This document shows, one piece after another, positions 7,341 to 16,724 of a stretch of 37,529 nucleotides of DNA (the first letter of the stretch is position 1; the number at the start of each line of letters is the position of its first letter). Position numbers and translations under genes: made by a program. Source of the DNA: Opitutaceae bacterium (GTDB lineage Bacteria > Verrucomicrobiota > Verrucomicrobiia > Opitutales > Opitutaceae); NCBI GenBank assembly GCA_016715765.1, contig JADJZJ010000042.1, positions 1 through 37,529 of the forward strand, read 5' to 3'. The notes under the pieces were generated by a model, which saw only the letters and a program-made list of their open reading frames with translations, was not told the DNA's origin and did no database searches.

Positions 7341-8706
7341 TCAACGACCCTTGCCGAACAGCATGATGTGGATTGTTTTCAGGACGATCGCGGCATCGAG
7401 CATGAAGGAGAAGTGGCGGATGTAGTAGAGGTCGTATTCGAGTTTGCGCAGCGTGTCCTCGAGGTTGGCGCCGTACGGATAATTGACCTGGGCCCAGCCG
7501 GTGATGCCCGGTTTGACGAGGTGCCGGAAGTGATAGCACGGGATCTGGCGCTCGTAATCGTCCACCAGGACATTCCATTCGGCGCGCGGACCAATTAGGC
7601 TCATGTCGCCGCGCAGCACGTTCCACAACTGGGGAAACTCATCCAGGCGGCTGGCGCGGAGGAAACGGCCGACGCGCGTGATGCGGGTGTCGCCGGGCTG
7701 GGTGTAGCGTTCGCCGGCCGCGGCCTGGACGCGCATGGTGCGCAGCTTGACGATGCTGAATGGCACGCGGTTCCGGCCGATGCGGGTCTGCAGGAAGAAG
7801 ACCGGTCCGCGGTCCTCCAGCCAGATGGCGCAGGCCGCCGGCAGCAGCAAGGGCGCCACCAGCAGCAGGCCCAGGATCGAAAGGGCCACGTCGCTGATCC
7901 GCTTGGCGCGCTCAAAGACCGGCTCGCGGGCGATTTGAAAGCCGTCCTGGAAGAGCCAGGCCTGGTTGAGCCGGTAGAGGGGGATTTTCCGCCAGTAGGC
8001 CTCGTGGAAAAGCTCCAGCGTGTAGGTCGGTACGCCGTTGAAGAAGAGGCGGATCAATTGCTGCGAAACCGCCGGCGGAAATTCGCGGCTGGATTCCCGG
8101 AGCACGATGGCCTCGATCGGCAGCTCCTGTTTCTCGGCGCGCTGGATCACGTCCTCAAAGGACTGGATGCCGGGCACAGGCGCGGGAAACGCGGTTTCAC
8201 TGGAGAAGTTGGTGTAGATGATCGGCTGGGCATAGTTCATCTTCTCGCATTCCAGCCGGAATTCCTGGCAGCTCGCGTGGTCGCCGACGAAGATGAGTGA
8301 CCGGCTCTGCTGCTGCTGCAGCCGGCGGAGGTATTGGCCGCGCCGGTAAAGCAGCGTGACCGGCATCAGCGCGATGAAGCTGAGGGCGACCACGGCGGCT
8401 CTGCTGCAGGGTGTAGCCGCTGGGTATGAGCACGAAGGTCATCAGGAGCGTGCAGAGCATCGCCAGCACCAGGGCGATCAGGTGCAGGCTCGTGTAGTCG
8501 ATGCTCAGCATGTCGGTGCGCGACTTGTATCCGTCGATGAGGTAGAATGCGACGACCGTGACGATGAGCGGGCCGATCAGGGGCAGGATCACCAGGGCCT
8601 CGGGCCGCACCACGCCACGCAGCCAGCCAATGAGGTTGAAGACCACAAAGAGGGCCAGGGCATCAAAGGCCAGAAGCCGGATGGAGGTGTAGCGGGTGGG
8701 ATTCAA
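7341..8706 (-). pseudogene. Polyprenyl-phosphate sugar-1-phosphate transferase (priming enzyme), split by a frameshift
   Basis: The complete enzyme would be about 454 aa: an N-terminal membrane part with several hydrophobic segments (8706 to about 8400), a central CoA-binding-like fold (SRSLIFVGDHASC), another hydrophobic helix and the C-terminal bacterial sugar transferase domain. That domain shows KRISDVALSILGLLLVAPLL, FSIVKLRTM, RASRLDEFPQLWNVLRGDMS, LIGPRAE and KPGITGWAQVNY. These match the WcaJ/EpsL class that loads the first sugar phosphate onto undecaprenyl phosphate at the inner membrane. One extra base near 8394-8400, in a gccgcc context, breaks the frame. It is near the distal end of the operon. 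The motifs are intact, so the gene may be functional in the organism. The sugar specificity (often glucose or galactose) cannot be read. Confidence 0.88.
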
Positions 8707-8736
8707 GGTTTCAGGCGGTCGGTCGGTGCCGTTGAA

Positions 8737-9921
8737 TCAATGTGCGGACGATACCAGGGATTGCCAGTAGTTTGCCGCCTGCGCCAGCCCCGGGGTGGTC
8801 CGGCTGAAGGCGAGGGCGCCACTGGCCAGGGCGGCGAGTTCGGCCGGGGAATCCTGCCAGTGTCCGAGCACACGGGCCATCCCGGCGACGTCGTCGCGCG
8901 CAAAGCTCCGGCCCATGCCGGCCGCAACCACCAGCCCGGCCAGCTCGCAGTGCGGCGGACCGATGAAGAGCATAGGGCGGCCGACCGCGGCGATGCCGTA
9001 CAGCTTGCTCGGGAATACCAGGTCCTCGCATTGCTCGCGAAGCGTGATCAGGTGGACATCCGCGACTCCGAGCGATGCCGCCAGTTGGGCCCGTGGCTGG
9101 GGGGGACGAAACAGCACGTTGGGCAATTGTTTGGCCCGGGCGATCGCCTCCAACTGCCGGTGCTGGGCGCCCGCGCCGATGAAAAGGAAGACGCACCGGG
9201 CATCATTGCGGAGGACCGCGGCCAGTTCCAGGACGGGCTCAAGGTCATGGACCCGGCCCATGTTCCCGGAATAGGCCACGATAAATTTATCCCGCAGGCC
9301 CCATGTTTCACGCAGCGCGGCAATGGTCCCGGGCGCGGCCGGTTCCAGGCCGCGCGGCGCCCAATTCGGGACGACGGTCACGCGATTCCGGTCCGCACCG
9401 TTGGCCACCAACAGCCGGGCCATGTCGGTACCCAGCACGGCGCAACCGCTGGCGAGCCGCCATTCCCGGTTGCGCAGCCACCGCATGGCTCCCAGGCTGC
9501 GTAAACCACTCAGGCGCTCCGGCAGTTCCGGATACACGTCCTGCACCCAGTGGAAGACCCGCGCGCCGCGGAGCCGGGCGAGTGGACCGGCAAACAGCAG
9601 CAACAGGGGCGGATCCGTGAGCAGCACCAGCGCATCGCCCCGGCGCAGCTGCAGCATCAGGCACCACAGCGCGCCAAGGCCGAAGCCGCACCAGTTCGCC
9701 GCCTGACCCAGGAATCCCGTTTGAGCGAAGCGCGGACTCCGCACGCGGCGGATGGCAACGCCGTGCCGCTGTTCGCCGGGGACGGCCCCGCGCGGTCCGC
9801 TGGTGAGGACCTGCACGTCACACCCGCGGCCGGCGAGTTCCTCCGCGAGATCGGTCAGCAGCTGGCCGGTCGCCGGTTCCTCCGGCCAATAAAATCGGTT
9901 CAGGAAAACAATCCGGCTCAT
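8737..9921 (-). CDS. Glycosyltransferase family 4, WcaI/WbuB-like
   Basis: 394-aa GT-B fold transferase. The N-terminal acceptor domain begins RIVFLNRFYWPEEPATGQLL, contains GRGCDVQVLTS and HWVQDVYPE at about residue 143, and resembles the WcaI/WbuB group used in colanic acid and O-antigen assembly. The C-terminal donor domain has VAYSGNMGRVHDLEPVLELA and FPSKLYGIAAVGRP. The usual GT4 EX7E segment is replaced here by the PSKLYG variant typical of this group. The ATG at 9921 overlaps the stop of the preceding GT2 by four bases (ATGA). The likely role is cytoplasmic-face addition of one sugar to the lipid-linked repeat unit; donor and linkage are unknown. Confidence 0.88.
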   Translation of the reverse strand: MSRIVFLNRFYWPEEPATGQLLTDLAEELAGRGCDVQVLTSGPRGAVPGEQRHGVAIRRVRSPRFAQTGFLGQAANWCGFGLGALWCLMLQLRRGDALVLLTDPPLLLLFAGPLARLRGARVFHWVQDVYPELPERLSGLRSLGAMRWLRNREWRLASGCAVLGTDMARLLVANGADRNRVTVVPNWAPRGLEPAAPGTIAALRETWGLRDKFIVAYSGNMGRVHDLEPVLELAAVLRNDARCVFLFIGAGAQHRQLEAIARAKQLPNVLFRPPQPRAQLAASLGVADVHLITLREQCEDLVFPSKLYGIAAVGRPMLFIGPPHCELAGLVVAAGMGRSFARDDVAGMARVLGHWQDSPAELAALASGALAFSRTTPGLAQAANYWQSLVSSAH

Positions 9922-10811
9922 CGCGTGCTCCGAAGGCGCAGTCGGTCCTGGCGGCGCATCTCCGCGGCCTTGGCGGCATTGAGAAATTCATACCAGCCCA
10001 TGAGCCGGCAGAAGATGAAGCCGCGGTAGCCGTCCAGAAATCCCGCCCGCCACACATAATGGTACAGGAAACGGATTGTGCCGCGGAAGGGCAGCCGCCA
10101 CGCCAGCCGGCGCAGCCGGCGTTTCCGGGCGAGGCCGGGATCGAGGGTCTTTTCGTCCGCGGTTTGGGTTGAACTGTCGTGCTGCAGCCGGGCCTCCCAA
10201 TTGCTGTAGCGGTTGTGCTTTTCCACCCAGGTGCCGATGTCGGGAAACGCGTGATGCTCCATGATGCCGGGCAGGTAGCCGGCGCTGCCCTGCAGCACCA
10301 CGTGTTCGTGCACCTCGTTGTCGCCGCTCTGTGTGTCGGCCGTGCCGGCGAACTGCTCGTAGCGGCCGAGGCGGTGACGGAAGAAGCGCAGGTTCCAACT
10401 CGGGAAATAGCCGCAGTGATCCAGCCAGCCGTCGAGAAACCAGAAGCGGCGGTTCACATAGTATCCGGCCTGCGGCGGATTGGCGGCGGCGGCGATCGCC
10501 CGCATGGCCGCGGCCATTTCCGGTGTGGCCCGTTCATCGGCGTCGATGATGAAGACCCATTCGTGCTTCCACTGAACGTTGGCCAGCGCCCAGTTCTTTT
10601 TCTTCGGGAGGCCGCCGGACCACTGGAACGCAACCACGGTGGCGCCCGCCTGCGTGGCGATGGCCCGGGTCGCGTCGGTGCTGTCCGAATCCACGACCAC
10701 GATTTCGTCGCAAAAGTCCACCGAGGCGATGCAGGCGGCGAGGTTGGCGGCCTCGTTTTTGGCCGGGATCAGCACCGAGATGGGGGCACGCGGACTGGCG
10801 GGAAGATTCAT
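9918..10811 (-). CDS. Glycosyltransferase family 2, WaaE/KdtX-like
   Basis: 297-aa GT-A enzyme. It opens with ISVLIPAKNEAANLAACIAS and EIVVVDSDSTDATRAIA, and has the metal-binding acidic motif DADERATPEM at about residue 92. The KKKNWAL segment and the aromatic C-terminal half with HHAFPDIGTWVEKHNRYSNWEA resemble the WaaE/KdtX lipopolysaccharide-core beta-glucosyltransferase subgroup. ATGA overlaps link it to the genes on both sides (10808-10811 and 9918-9921). It probably adds a hexose to the core or repeat unit at the inner face of the membrane. The subgroup call is from overall pattern; the fold-level call is firm. Confidence 0.9.
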   Translation of the reverse strand: MNLPASPRAPISVLIPAKNEAANLAACIASVDFCDEIVVVDSDSTDATRAIATQAGATVVAFQWSGGLPKKKNWALANVQWKHEWVFIIDADERATPEMAAAMRAIAAAANPPQAGYYVNRRFWFLDGWLDHCGYFPSWNLRFFRHRLGRYEQFAGTADTQSGDNEVHEHVVLQGSAGYLPGIMEHHAFPDIGTWVEKHNRYSNWEARLQHDSSTQTADEKTLDPGLARKRRLRRLAWRLPFRGTIRFLYHYVWRAGFLDGYRGFIFCRLMGWYEFLNAAKAAEMRRQDRLRLRSTR

Positions 10812-12220
10812 GGTTCGGAGGCCCGTTCCAGCCTGGCGTAGCGGCAGGCGGCAAACAGGAGCAACCAGAATGAGATGACCACGGCGCCGTTGGCGAAGGG
10901 AAACTCCACCAGGGCATAAAGCAAAATCAGGCCGGCGCCCAGCAGGACGTACGGCACCAGGGGCGATTGGAAGGCCTGCCGGATTCCAGCGAGGAGCGGC
11001 ACCAGGCCCATGAGGATCGCGAGTCCCGTGCCGACGAACCCGGTCTCCAGCAGTGATTGCAGCCAGTCGCAGTGCGCCTCCGCAAAGGTGTTCTCATGCT
11101 TGTCGTAAAGGCCGACCCCGCGGGGACGGGCGATGCCGATGACATTCGCATAACTCTCGAGACCCCAGCCAAAGGCGGGCTTTTGCTGAATCAATTGCCA
11201 GGTGTCGTGGTACAGCCCGGCCCGGGCACCCAGCACCGACTGGTCCTTCGCCCAATTCGCGCGGGTCTCGACCACGCGCTCGTCAATCGAGCGCTGGGCC
11301 AGCCAGCCGATAGCCGCGCCGGTCGCGATGACAAATACCAGCAGGGCCAGGACGGGCGGGGCCAGGGAACGTCGCTCCCGGCTCCGGTGGCGGATGATCC
11401 GGATCAGGCCGTGCACCGCGGCCGTCCCGGTGACGCCCAGCATCATGCCGGTGGCGGCGCGCGAGGCGCTGACCGGGGCCGAGGCCGCGAGCACCAGCAG
11501 GCCAAGGACCGCCCCGGTGAAAGGCGAGTGCCAGAGGTCGCGCCCCTGCTGGCGGGAGGCGTAGTGAAAGAGCAGGCCGGCCGCCGCCGCGAGCCAGAGG
11601 ATCATAAAGGCGCCCCAGTGGTTGTAATAGAGGAACGTGGCGAAAAACCGCGGATTGGGTGAGTGGCCCGCGCCGAAATAGATGTCCGCGGCCAGCAGTT
11701 TCTGCACGGTCCCGAATCCGGCGATCACCAGGCAGTTGCCCGCGCCCAGGGCCACGAGGAGTCGCAGCCAGCGCCGGCCCCGCGGCACCAGGAGTATGTT
11801 GAAGGCGGCGAGGTAGATTGCGGCGTAGAACCACAGTTCCTGCAGGGTCCGGTCGGGGAGCACGCTGCTGGGCCAGCCCGCGCGGGCTGCCCCGAAATGC
11901 ACGAGGACGGTTTCGCCTTCGATGGTCATGGAACGGGCGCTCGGATTGAAGGCGCTGGCGGCGACCAGAATGATGAACAGCAGCCAGGGCAGCAGCCACC
12001 ACAGCCGCCGGCGCATCGCCCGGCCGCGTCCGCCGCCCTCAAACAGCACGGCGATGGTGATGATGATCCCCAGGCTGGCCCAAACGGAGAGCGCGGTGCG
12101 CATCCACCAGATGTTGCCGCCATACAGCCAGCTCGCCCCGAGCAGCAGCACGGCCAGGTGCAGGAAGGTCGCTTTTTCCAGGGCGGTGAACGGATGCGGA
12201 CTGGTCTGGCCGGTCGTCAT
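10808..12220 (-). CDS. O-antigen ligase / Wzy-like polytopic membrane protein
   Basis: 470-aa protein with about ten or more hydrophobic segments and a large hydrophilic loop in the second half, containing RSIDERVVETRANWAKDQSV, followed by RAGLYHDTWQLIQQKPAFGWG. This loop with a G(W/L)G(L)ESY motif and AEAHCDWLQSLLETGFVGTGL is typical of the Wzy_C (O-antigen ligase/polymerase, WaaL-type) family, where a periplasmic loop carries the active centre. I chose the ATG at 12220 because it overlaps the previous stop by four bases (ATGA); the longer open frame to 12379 lies within the preceding GT4. It could attach finished glycan to lipid A-core or polymerise units. A second polymerase-like gene lies at 15197-16724. 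Confidence 0.85.
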   Translation of the reverse strand: MTTGQTSPHPFTALEKATFLHLAVLLLGASWLYGGNIWWMRTALSVWASLGIIITIAVLFEGGGRGRAMRRRLWWLLPWLLFIILVAASAFNPSARSMTIEGETVLVHFGAARAGWPSSVLPDRTLQELWFYAAIYLAAFNILLVPRGRRWLRLLVALGAGNCLVIAGFGTVQKLLAADIYFGAGHSPNPRFFATFLYYNHWGAFMILWLAAAAGLLFHYASRQQGRDLWHSPFTGAVLGLLVLAASAPVSASRAATGMMLGVTGTAAVHGLIRIIRHRSRERRSLAPPVLALLVFVIATGAAIGWLAQRSIDERVVETRANWAKDQSVLGARAGLYHDTWQLIQQKPAFGWGLESYANVIGIARPRGVGLYDKHENTFAEAHCDWLQSLLETGFVGTGLAILMGLVPLLAGIRQAFQSPLVPYVLLGAGLILLYALVEFPFANGAVVISFWLLLFAACRYARLERASEP

Positions 12221-13383
12221 CGTGACGGCAGTTCCCGATAAAAGGCCGCCAGGGTGGCCGCCGATTGCTGCCAGGTGAAATCGCGTTCCATCCATTCGCG
12301 GCCGCGCTGGCCCATGCGGCGAAGGGTACCGTCCTCCTCCGCGAGCAGTAGCTGCAGGCTGCGGTCGTAATCGGCCCACGGCACGCAGAGCCCGGCCTCG
12401 TTCGTCGACAGTTGGGACCAGGGGGTGCCATCGGTGGTGAGGACCGGGACGCCGTGGGCGAGGGCTTCGGCGATCGTGAGCCCGAAATTCTCCGAATGCG
12501 ACGGCAGCAGATAAAGGGACGCGACCGGATAGGGCTCGGGCGTGTCGGTGCCGTCGTAGAACCGCACGTGGTCGGAGGCGCCGGCGCGCCGGGCGTGATC
12601 CTGCAGGGCGGCGATCGAGTAGCCTTCGGGAATGCCCACCGCGAGCAGGATCCAGTCGCGCGGTTTGCGCGCCGCCCAGAGGTCGATGAGTTCCAGGATG
12701 CGCTTCTTGGCGTGAAAGCGGGAGTAGTACAGGGCGACGCGACGCCGGCCCAGTTCCGGGTCGCGATCCAGCCAGTAGTCGCGGGCGGATTGCCGGGCGG
12801 CCGGCGTGGGAATGGTCACGCCGTTGGGCGCCACGCAGACGGGTTGGGTGAAGCCCAGCCGGCGGATGTCATCGGCTTCCTCGCGGCTGGTCGCGTGCCA
12901 GGCCGCGGCCGCGGTGAAGGCGCCGGGATGCACCAGATGTTGCGCCAGGAATTTTTTCCAGCGCCGGTGTCGCCAGGCCCAGGCCGACATCATGCCCCGG
13001 GGGGAGATCACCAGGGGCACGAGCCGCTTGCTGGCGGCGTCGACGGCATAGTGAAGCGTTCGCTGCCAGATGGCATGGTGATGGATGAGTCCGTACGGCC
13101 CGGACCTCAACCGGTGATGCAACGCAGTGGAGACGGCGAGGGCGGCCGGCCATTGCCGCAAACAGCGGTGCACCGTGAGGCCCTGGACCGGCTGCTCCGT
13201 GGATTCGCTCCCGGGCTCCGTGGTCAGCAGGTCAACCTGATGACCGAGGGAGGCCATGGCACCGGCCAGTCCGAGCACCGAGCGAGAGGGTCCGCCGTGG
13301 CGTGATTCAAGACTCGGGACTACCTGGGCGATTTGCACGGGCGCGTTCAGGTCGGATCGGGCCGGGGCTTGAGGGGGCGGCAC
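12217..13383 (-). CDS. Glycosyltransferase family 4
   Basis: 388-aa GT-B transferase. The N-terminal domain has IAQVVPSLESRHGGPSRSVL and SLGHQVDLLTTE, then IHHHAIWQRTLHYAVDAA and the acceptor-side PLVISPRGMMSAWAWRHRRW. The C-terminal donor-binding domain has ALYYSRFHAKKRILELIDLW and the canonical EX7E motif in SENFGLTIAEALAHGVPVL. The ATG at 13383 would overlap the acetyltransferase gene by 37 bases. A GTG at 13338 (VQIAQVVPSLE), 8 bases past that gene's stop, is a good alternative giving 373 aa. It overlaps the ligase gene by ATGA at its 3' end. Cytoplasmic sugar addition is likely; the donor is unknown. Confidence 0.9.
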   Translation of the reverse strand: MPPPQAPARSDLNAPVQIAQVVPSLESRHGGPSRSVLGLAGAMASLGHQVDLLTTEPGSESTEQPVQGLTVHRCLRQWPAALAVSTALHHRLRSGPYGLIHHHAIWQRTLHYAVDAASKRLVPLVISPRGMMSAWAWRHRRWKKFLAQHLVHPGAFTAAAAWHATSREEADDIRRLGFTQPVCVAPNGVTIPTPAARQSARDYWLDRDPELGRRRVALYYSRFHAKKRILELIDLWAARKPRDWILLAVGIPEGYSIAALQDHARRAGASDHVRFYDGTDTPEPYPVASLYLLPSHSENFGLTIAEALAHGVPVLTTDGTPWSQLSTNEAGLCVPWADYDRSLQLLLAEEDGTLRRMGQRGREWMERDFTWQQSAATLAAFYRELPSR

Positions 13384-13916
13384 GGCACGCCGGCGCAGAC
13401 CATGCGGGCCGGCTGATCCCTGGTGACGACCGAGCGCGCCCCGATCACCGCGAGTTCGCCGATCGTCACCCCGGGGCCGACAAAGGCCTCCGCGGCAATC
13501 CAGACGTTGTCCCCGATGCTGATGGGCCGGGCATCGAGGGGCATGGACCAGTGGCGGAAATCATGGGAGCCGGCGCATACGTGAACCCGCTGGCTGAGGT
13601 TTGCCCCGTAGCCGAGACTGACGGGTGCGAGATTGTAGATCAGCACTTCGGGACCGATCATCACCCGGGCGGCCAGCTTGAGCTTCCAGGGGAAGATGAT
13701 CCGCACCGACGGGAAAATTCGCACCCCGCCACCGGTGGCAATGTCCGCGCCAAACATCCGCAGCAACGCCACCCTCCAGCCATGCAAGGGACGCGGACTC
13801 CAGCGGAAGAGTGTCGCCTGGACGCAGGCCCACAAGGTGCGCCTGACCAGTTCACTGGCGGGGTAGGGACTGGGACCGTTTTGCCCCAAGTAAGGGCGTT
13901 CCTCGGGCTGGGTCAT
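13347..13916 (-). CDS. WcaF-like left-handed beta-helix acetyltransferase
   Basis: 189-aa hexapeptide-repeat O-acetyltransferase resembling the WcaF family of colanic acid clusters. The repeats are visible as ADIATGGGVRIFPSVRI, VMIGPEVLIYNLAPVSLGYG, ISIGDNVWIAAEAFVGPG and VTIGELAVIGARSVVT. A catalytic-type His lies in CAGSHDFRHWSMPL, and GVPCRPLKPRP is the usual family end (AGNPAK/R). The N-terminal part has RTLWACVQATLFRWSPRPLHGWR, characteristic of the WcaF subgroup. Such enzymes transfer acetyl from acetyl-CoA to a sugar of the repeat unit. Only 3 bases separate it from the preceding GT4 gene, whose end is formed by a palindromic repeat. Confidence 0.9.
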   Translation of the reverse strand: MTQPEERPYLGQNGPSPYPASELVRRTLWACVQATLFRWSPRPLHGWRVALLRMFGADIATGGGVRIFPSVRIIFPWKLKLAARVMIGPEVLIYNLAPVSLGYGANLSQRVHVCAGSHDFRHWSMPLDARPISIGDNVWIAAEAFVGPGVTIGELAVIGARSVVTRDQPARMVCAGVPCRPLKPRPDPT

Positions 13917-13919
13917 GAA

Positions 13920-15200
13920 TTAGCAGTGAAGGAAAGTAGGCCGCAGGGCGAGACCGGGTTGGATCCTCGTTCTCTTGTTGCTGTCATTGAGGTAGGGCAG
14001 GTCAAAGACCTGCCCTACTTCATTACATCGCAGCCACGCAGCCAGCGCCTCACGCAGGCCGGCGGTGGCGGCTTCGTAGGTGTAGCCGCTGACGCGCGTC
14101 ATGGCGGCTGTCCGCCAACGTTCGCGGTCGGTGGCGACGGCGCCCAGGGCTTCGGCCAGCTTGCGCTCGAGGGCCGGCTGATCGCCGGCCGGGGCGACCC
14201 ATCCGGTCACTCCGTCGGTGACCAGGTCCTGCTGGCAACCGACGCGGTCGGTCACGAGGCAGGGCACGCCCATGTGCATGGCCTCGTTGACCGCGAGTCC
14301 CCACGTCTCGTAGAGGCCGACGGACGGCAGGGCGAAGACATCCGCCATGAGATAGCGCGCGGGCATGGCACTCTGATTGGCAAACGGCAGGAAGCGGATG
14401 CAGGCGTCCGCGCGGGAGGCGGCCAGCTGTTGCAGCGCGGCTTTCTCGGGGCCATCCCCGACATACACGAGGGCTTGACTGCGGTCCGCGACCTTCAGGA
14501 ATGCCTCCATCAGTTGCAGTGGCTGCTTGGCGGGAACCAGTTTGCCGGCAAACAGCACCACACGGCGATCAGCCAACCCCAGCTCATCGCGCAGGGCGCC
14601 GGCGGCCGCGCGGGCGTTGTCGTCGGGCTGGAAATGGGCGGCATTGACGCAGTGCGGCGCGAAGAAAAGTTTCCGCGCGGGCACGCCGAAAGACTCGAAG
14701 TACGCCCGGTTGGCCCGGCCCACGTAGAGAAAGGCGGCGAAACGGGAGTAGAGCAGCTGCAGCGCCCATTGCTTGATGACGCCGAGGTCGGGGCGACCCA
14801 GCAGATGGGAGTCGCCGCGGAAGAGCAGCGGGATCCGCTGGCGTCCGGCCCAGGCGATCAGGGAGACGTGGGTGCGGTACTTGTAGCCAAAAACCAGAAT
14901 GGCGCCCGGATCCCAGGCCTTGAGGCGGGCGGTGAGCGCGGGATTGTTGAGTCCCGGGAAATGCTCCGTCCCGGGACGGGTGGAAACATTGGGCACAAAC
15001 TCGTGCGCGTAACCGGAAAGCAGGTCCACGTCCCAGGCGAAAGTGGTGCCAAACCCGGGGTCGCGCTGCCGGGTGACCCCGAAGTCCCAGAGATAAAACA
15101 CCCGCACCGTCAGGCCGGCGGCCGCAAGGTGGCGGAACCAGGGCGAGTAATACTGGATCGGGTGCGAAACCACGATGGCGAGCCGGGTGGAGTCGCTCAT
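13920..15200 (-). CDS. Glycosyltransferase family 4 with repeat-derived C-terminal tail
   Basis: 426-aa GT-B transferase. N-terminal: LAIVVSHPIQYYSPWFRHLA, VFYLWDFGVTRQRDPGFGTT; the donor domain has VVLFAGKLVPAKQPLQLMEA, YVGDGPEKAALQQLA and the EX7E-type segment ETWGLAVNEAMHMGVPCLVT. The start ATG at 15200 overlaps the polymerase stop (ATGA). The family part ends near residue 392 (LREALAAWLRC). The last approximately 34 residues (from NEVGQVFDLPYLN) are encoded by a perfect palindrome at 13992-14018 and adjoining sequence, so the native stop appears to have been displaced by a REP-like insertion. Acceptor and donor are unknown. Confidence 0.88.
   Translation of the reverse strand: MSDSTRLAIVVSHPIQYYSPWFRHLAAAGLTVRVFYLWDFGVTRQRDPGFGTTFAWDVDLLSGYAHEFVPNVSTRPGTEHFPGLNNPALTARLKAWDPGAILVFGYKYRTHVSLIAWAGRQRIPLLFRGDSHLLGRPDLGVIKQWALQLLYSRFAAFLYVGRANRAYFESFGVPARKLFFAPHCVNAAHFQPDDNARAAAGALRDELGLADRRVVLFAGKLVPAKQPLQLMEAFLKVADRSQALVYVGDGPEKAALQQLAASRADACIRFLPFANQSAMPARYLMADVFALPSVGLYETWGLAVNEAMHMGVPCLVTDRVGCQQDLVTDGVTGWVAPAGDQPALERKLAEALGAVATDRERWRTAAMTRVSGYTYEAATAGLREALAAWLRCNEVGQVFDLPYLNDSNKRTRIQPGLALRPTFLHC
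13992..14018. repeat. Perfect palindrome (REP-like) inside the 3' end of a glycosyltransferase gene
   Basis: gtagggcaggtc at 13992-14003 and gacctgccctac at 14007-14018 form a 12-bp perfect stem with an AAA loop. It begins with GTAG like the element at 5832 and shares gtagggc with the arms of the repeat at 3824-3963. It sits at the last junction before the acetyltransferase gene and is translated as the tail of the upstream glycosyltransferase. It could work as a terminator or attenuator within the operon, or be a mobile REP copy. Confidence 0.85.
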
Positions 15201-16724
15201 GGCGGTGATTCCTGTGGTGCCAGCGCCTCACGATGGAGGAACGGGGACAGGCCGATGATGATCGAAATCAGGGCCTGGAACATGGAGGTCACCCAGACGC
15301 TGGCCACCATCTCGAACGACGTCACCGTTTGCACGGCGAGGATCAGGATGAGAAACGCCTGCAGCGAGGCGAGCGGGTAGGGGCGCACGGCGGCTTCCAC
15401 CCAGCCCAGCGCGAGGCCCAGCGCCAGGCCGCAGAGGAGGGCGCCCCAGAGGGGGCCGAAGTTGCCGTAGGCCTCGGCCAGCAGGCCCCAGGCAATGTAG
15501 GTGGACAGGGTCTGCTCCAGGGTCTGCCGGCCGAAGTGGACGTTCAACAGCACCTGGCCCTCATGGGACCGGGGCTTGTCCGGCCAGAGAATGCGCGGGA
15601 TCAGCAGCTTCGGGATCAGGCTGTACGTTTCGCCGCCGAGGGTATGGGCGCCGCCCTGCGTGACCTCGGCCTGCACATAAAGGAGGATGCTCAGGTTGTT
15701 GATGCGGTCGCTCAACCGCTGCTTCTGCAGATCCAGGCCGTCTTCGCGCAATTCGCCCGTCATGATCGCGATGCTGGTGTCGGCCCACTCGGCGAACACC
15801 GGCGGTATGTCCGACAGGTGGCTGGGATTGTATTCGCCGGTCTCGTCCCAGTACTTGGCGCGCATCTCGAACTTGCTCAGGTTGAAGAACGAGAAAATCG
15901 CGAAAATGACGACGAAGAGCAGCCAGGGCACATCGCGGCGGCCGAAATAGAGCCCGACGAGCACCGCGGACGTGATGCCGATGGCACCGGAGAGCAGGAA
16001 GCCCGCGATCTGCAGCACGAAGGTGAACCAGAACATCAGCCAGAAGGCCAGGCGCTGTCCGCCCTTGAAGAGGTTGGACGCATAGCAATAGGCGCCCAGC
16101 AGGGTGCCGCCCACAGTCGCGGCCTGGGCGATGGCGCGCACCAGGGAGTAGGAGCCCTGCGGCAGGACCTCAAAGACGGTGATCAGCCATCCGGCGCTGT
16201 TGGCAAAGGTGAAGCCGAAACCCAGGCCAAGGAGCATCAGGCTCCATTTCGCCAGACGGGCCGTGCCGTCCCGCAGCGTCAGGCCGATGCCGTAGAAGCG
16301 GGCGCGCGCGTTTCCGGGGCGGATGATACGAGAGCAGCCAGCCGCCGGCCATGGCCGCGCCGAAAAGTCCGATCTCCATGCCCGCGCGATTGATTTCCGC
16401 CGCGGTGTAACTGACGAGGGCCTTGTTCTTCAGCACGATGGGCAGGCCGTACACGAAGATGGTCTGCACCGCCATCAGGGCGGTGATGGGGATGCCGGGT
16501 CGCGGATGCCGCAGCCAGACCAGCATGGGCAGCAGAGCCCCGCCGAGAATGGCCGCGAAGCCGATGAGTCCCGGCGTGTCCTGGATGGTCATCCAGCCGG
16601 CGACGCAGAAAAACGCCCCGAGCAATATGCGCAGCAGGGTGCCGGCGCTGGGCTGCAGGGCCTTCGCCAATTCGCCACTGGTGATGGTGGTGGCCTGAAT
16701 CTTATTGCTCGGATTGGCGCTCAT
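15197..16724 (-). pseudogene. Wzy-like oligosaccharide repeat-unit polymerase, split by a frameshift
   Basis: Polytopic membrane protein of about 508 aa once two frames are joined. The N-terminal part (16724 to about 16310) has hydrophobic segments LLRILLGAFFCVAGW, LIGFAAILGGALLPMLVWL and ALMAVQTIFVYGLPIVL. The C-terminal part (about 16305 to 15197) has further segments, a hydrophilic loop (RLSDRINNLSILLYVQAEVT, LIPKLLIPRILWPDKPRS) and LSTYIAWGLLAEAYGNFGPLWGALL. The loop with PR.LWPDKP and the E-(A)YGNFG segment are typical of O-antigen polymerase/EpsG-like proteins. One extra base lies in the gcgcgcgcg run around 16302-16310. ATGA overlaps with both neighbours show it belongs in the operon. 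It would polymerise repeat units in the periplasm. Confidence 0.8.

Noticed and set aside
13302..15380. Very long plus-strand open frame (about 690 codons)
   Set aside because: It is antisense to the acetyltransferase and GT4 genes, has low-complexity Gly/Arg/Glu-rich translation and no domain motif; it is a high-G+C shadow frame.
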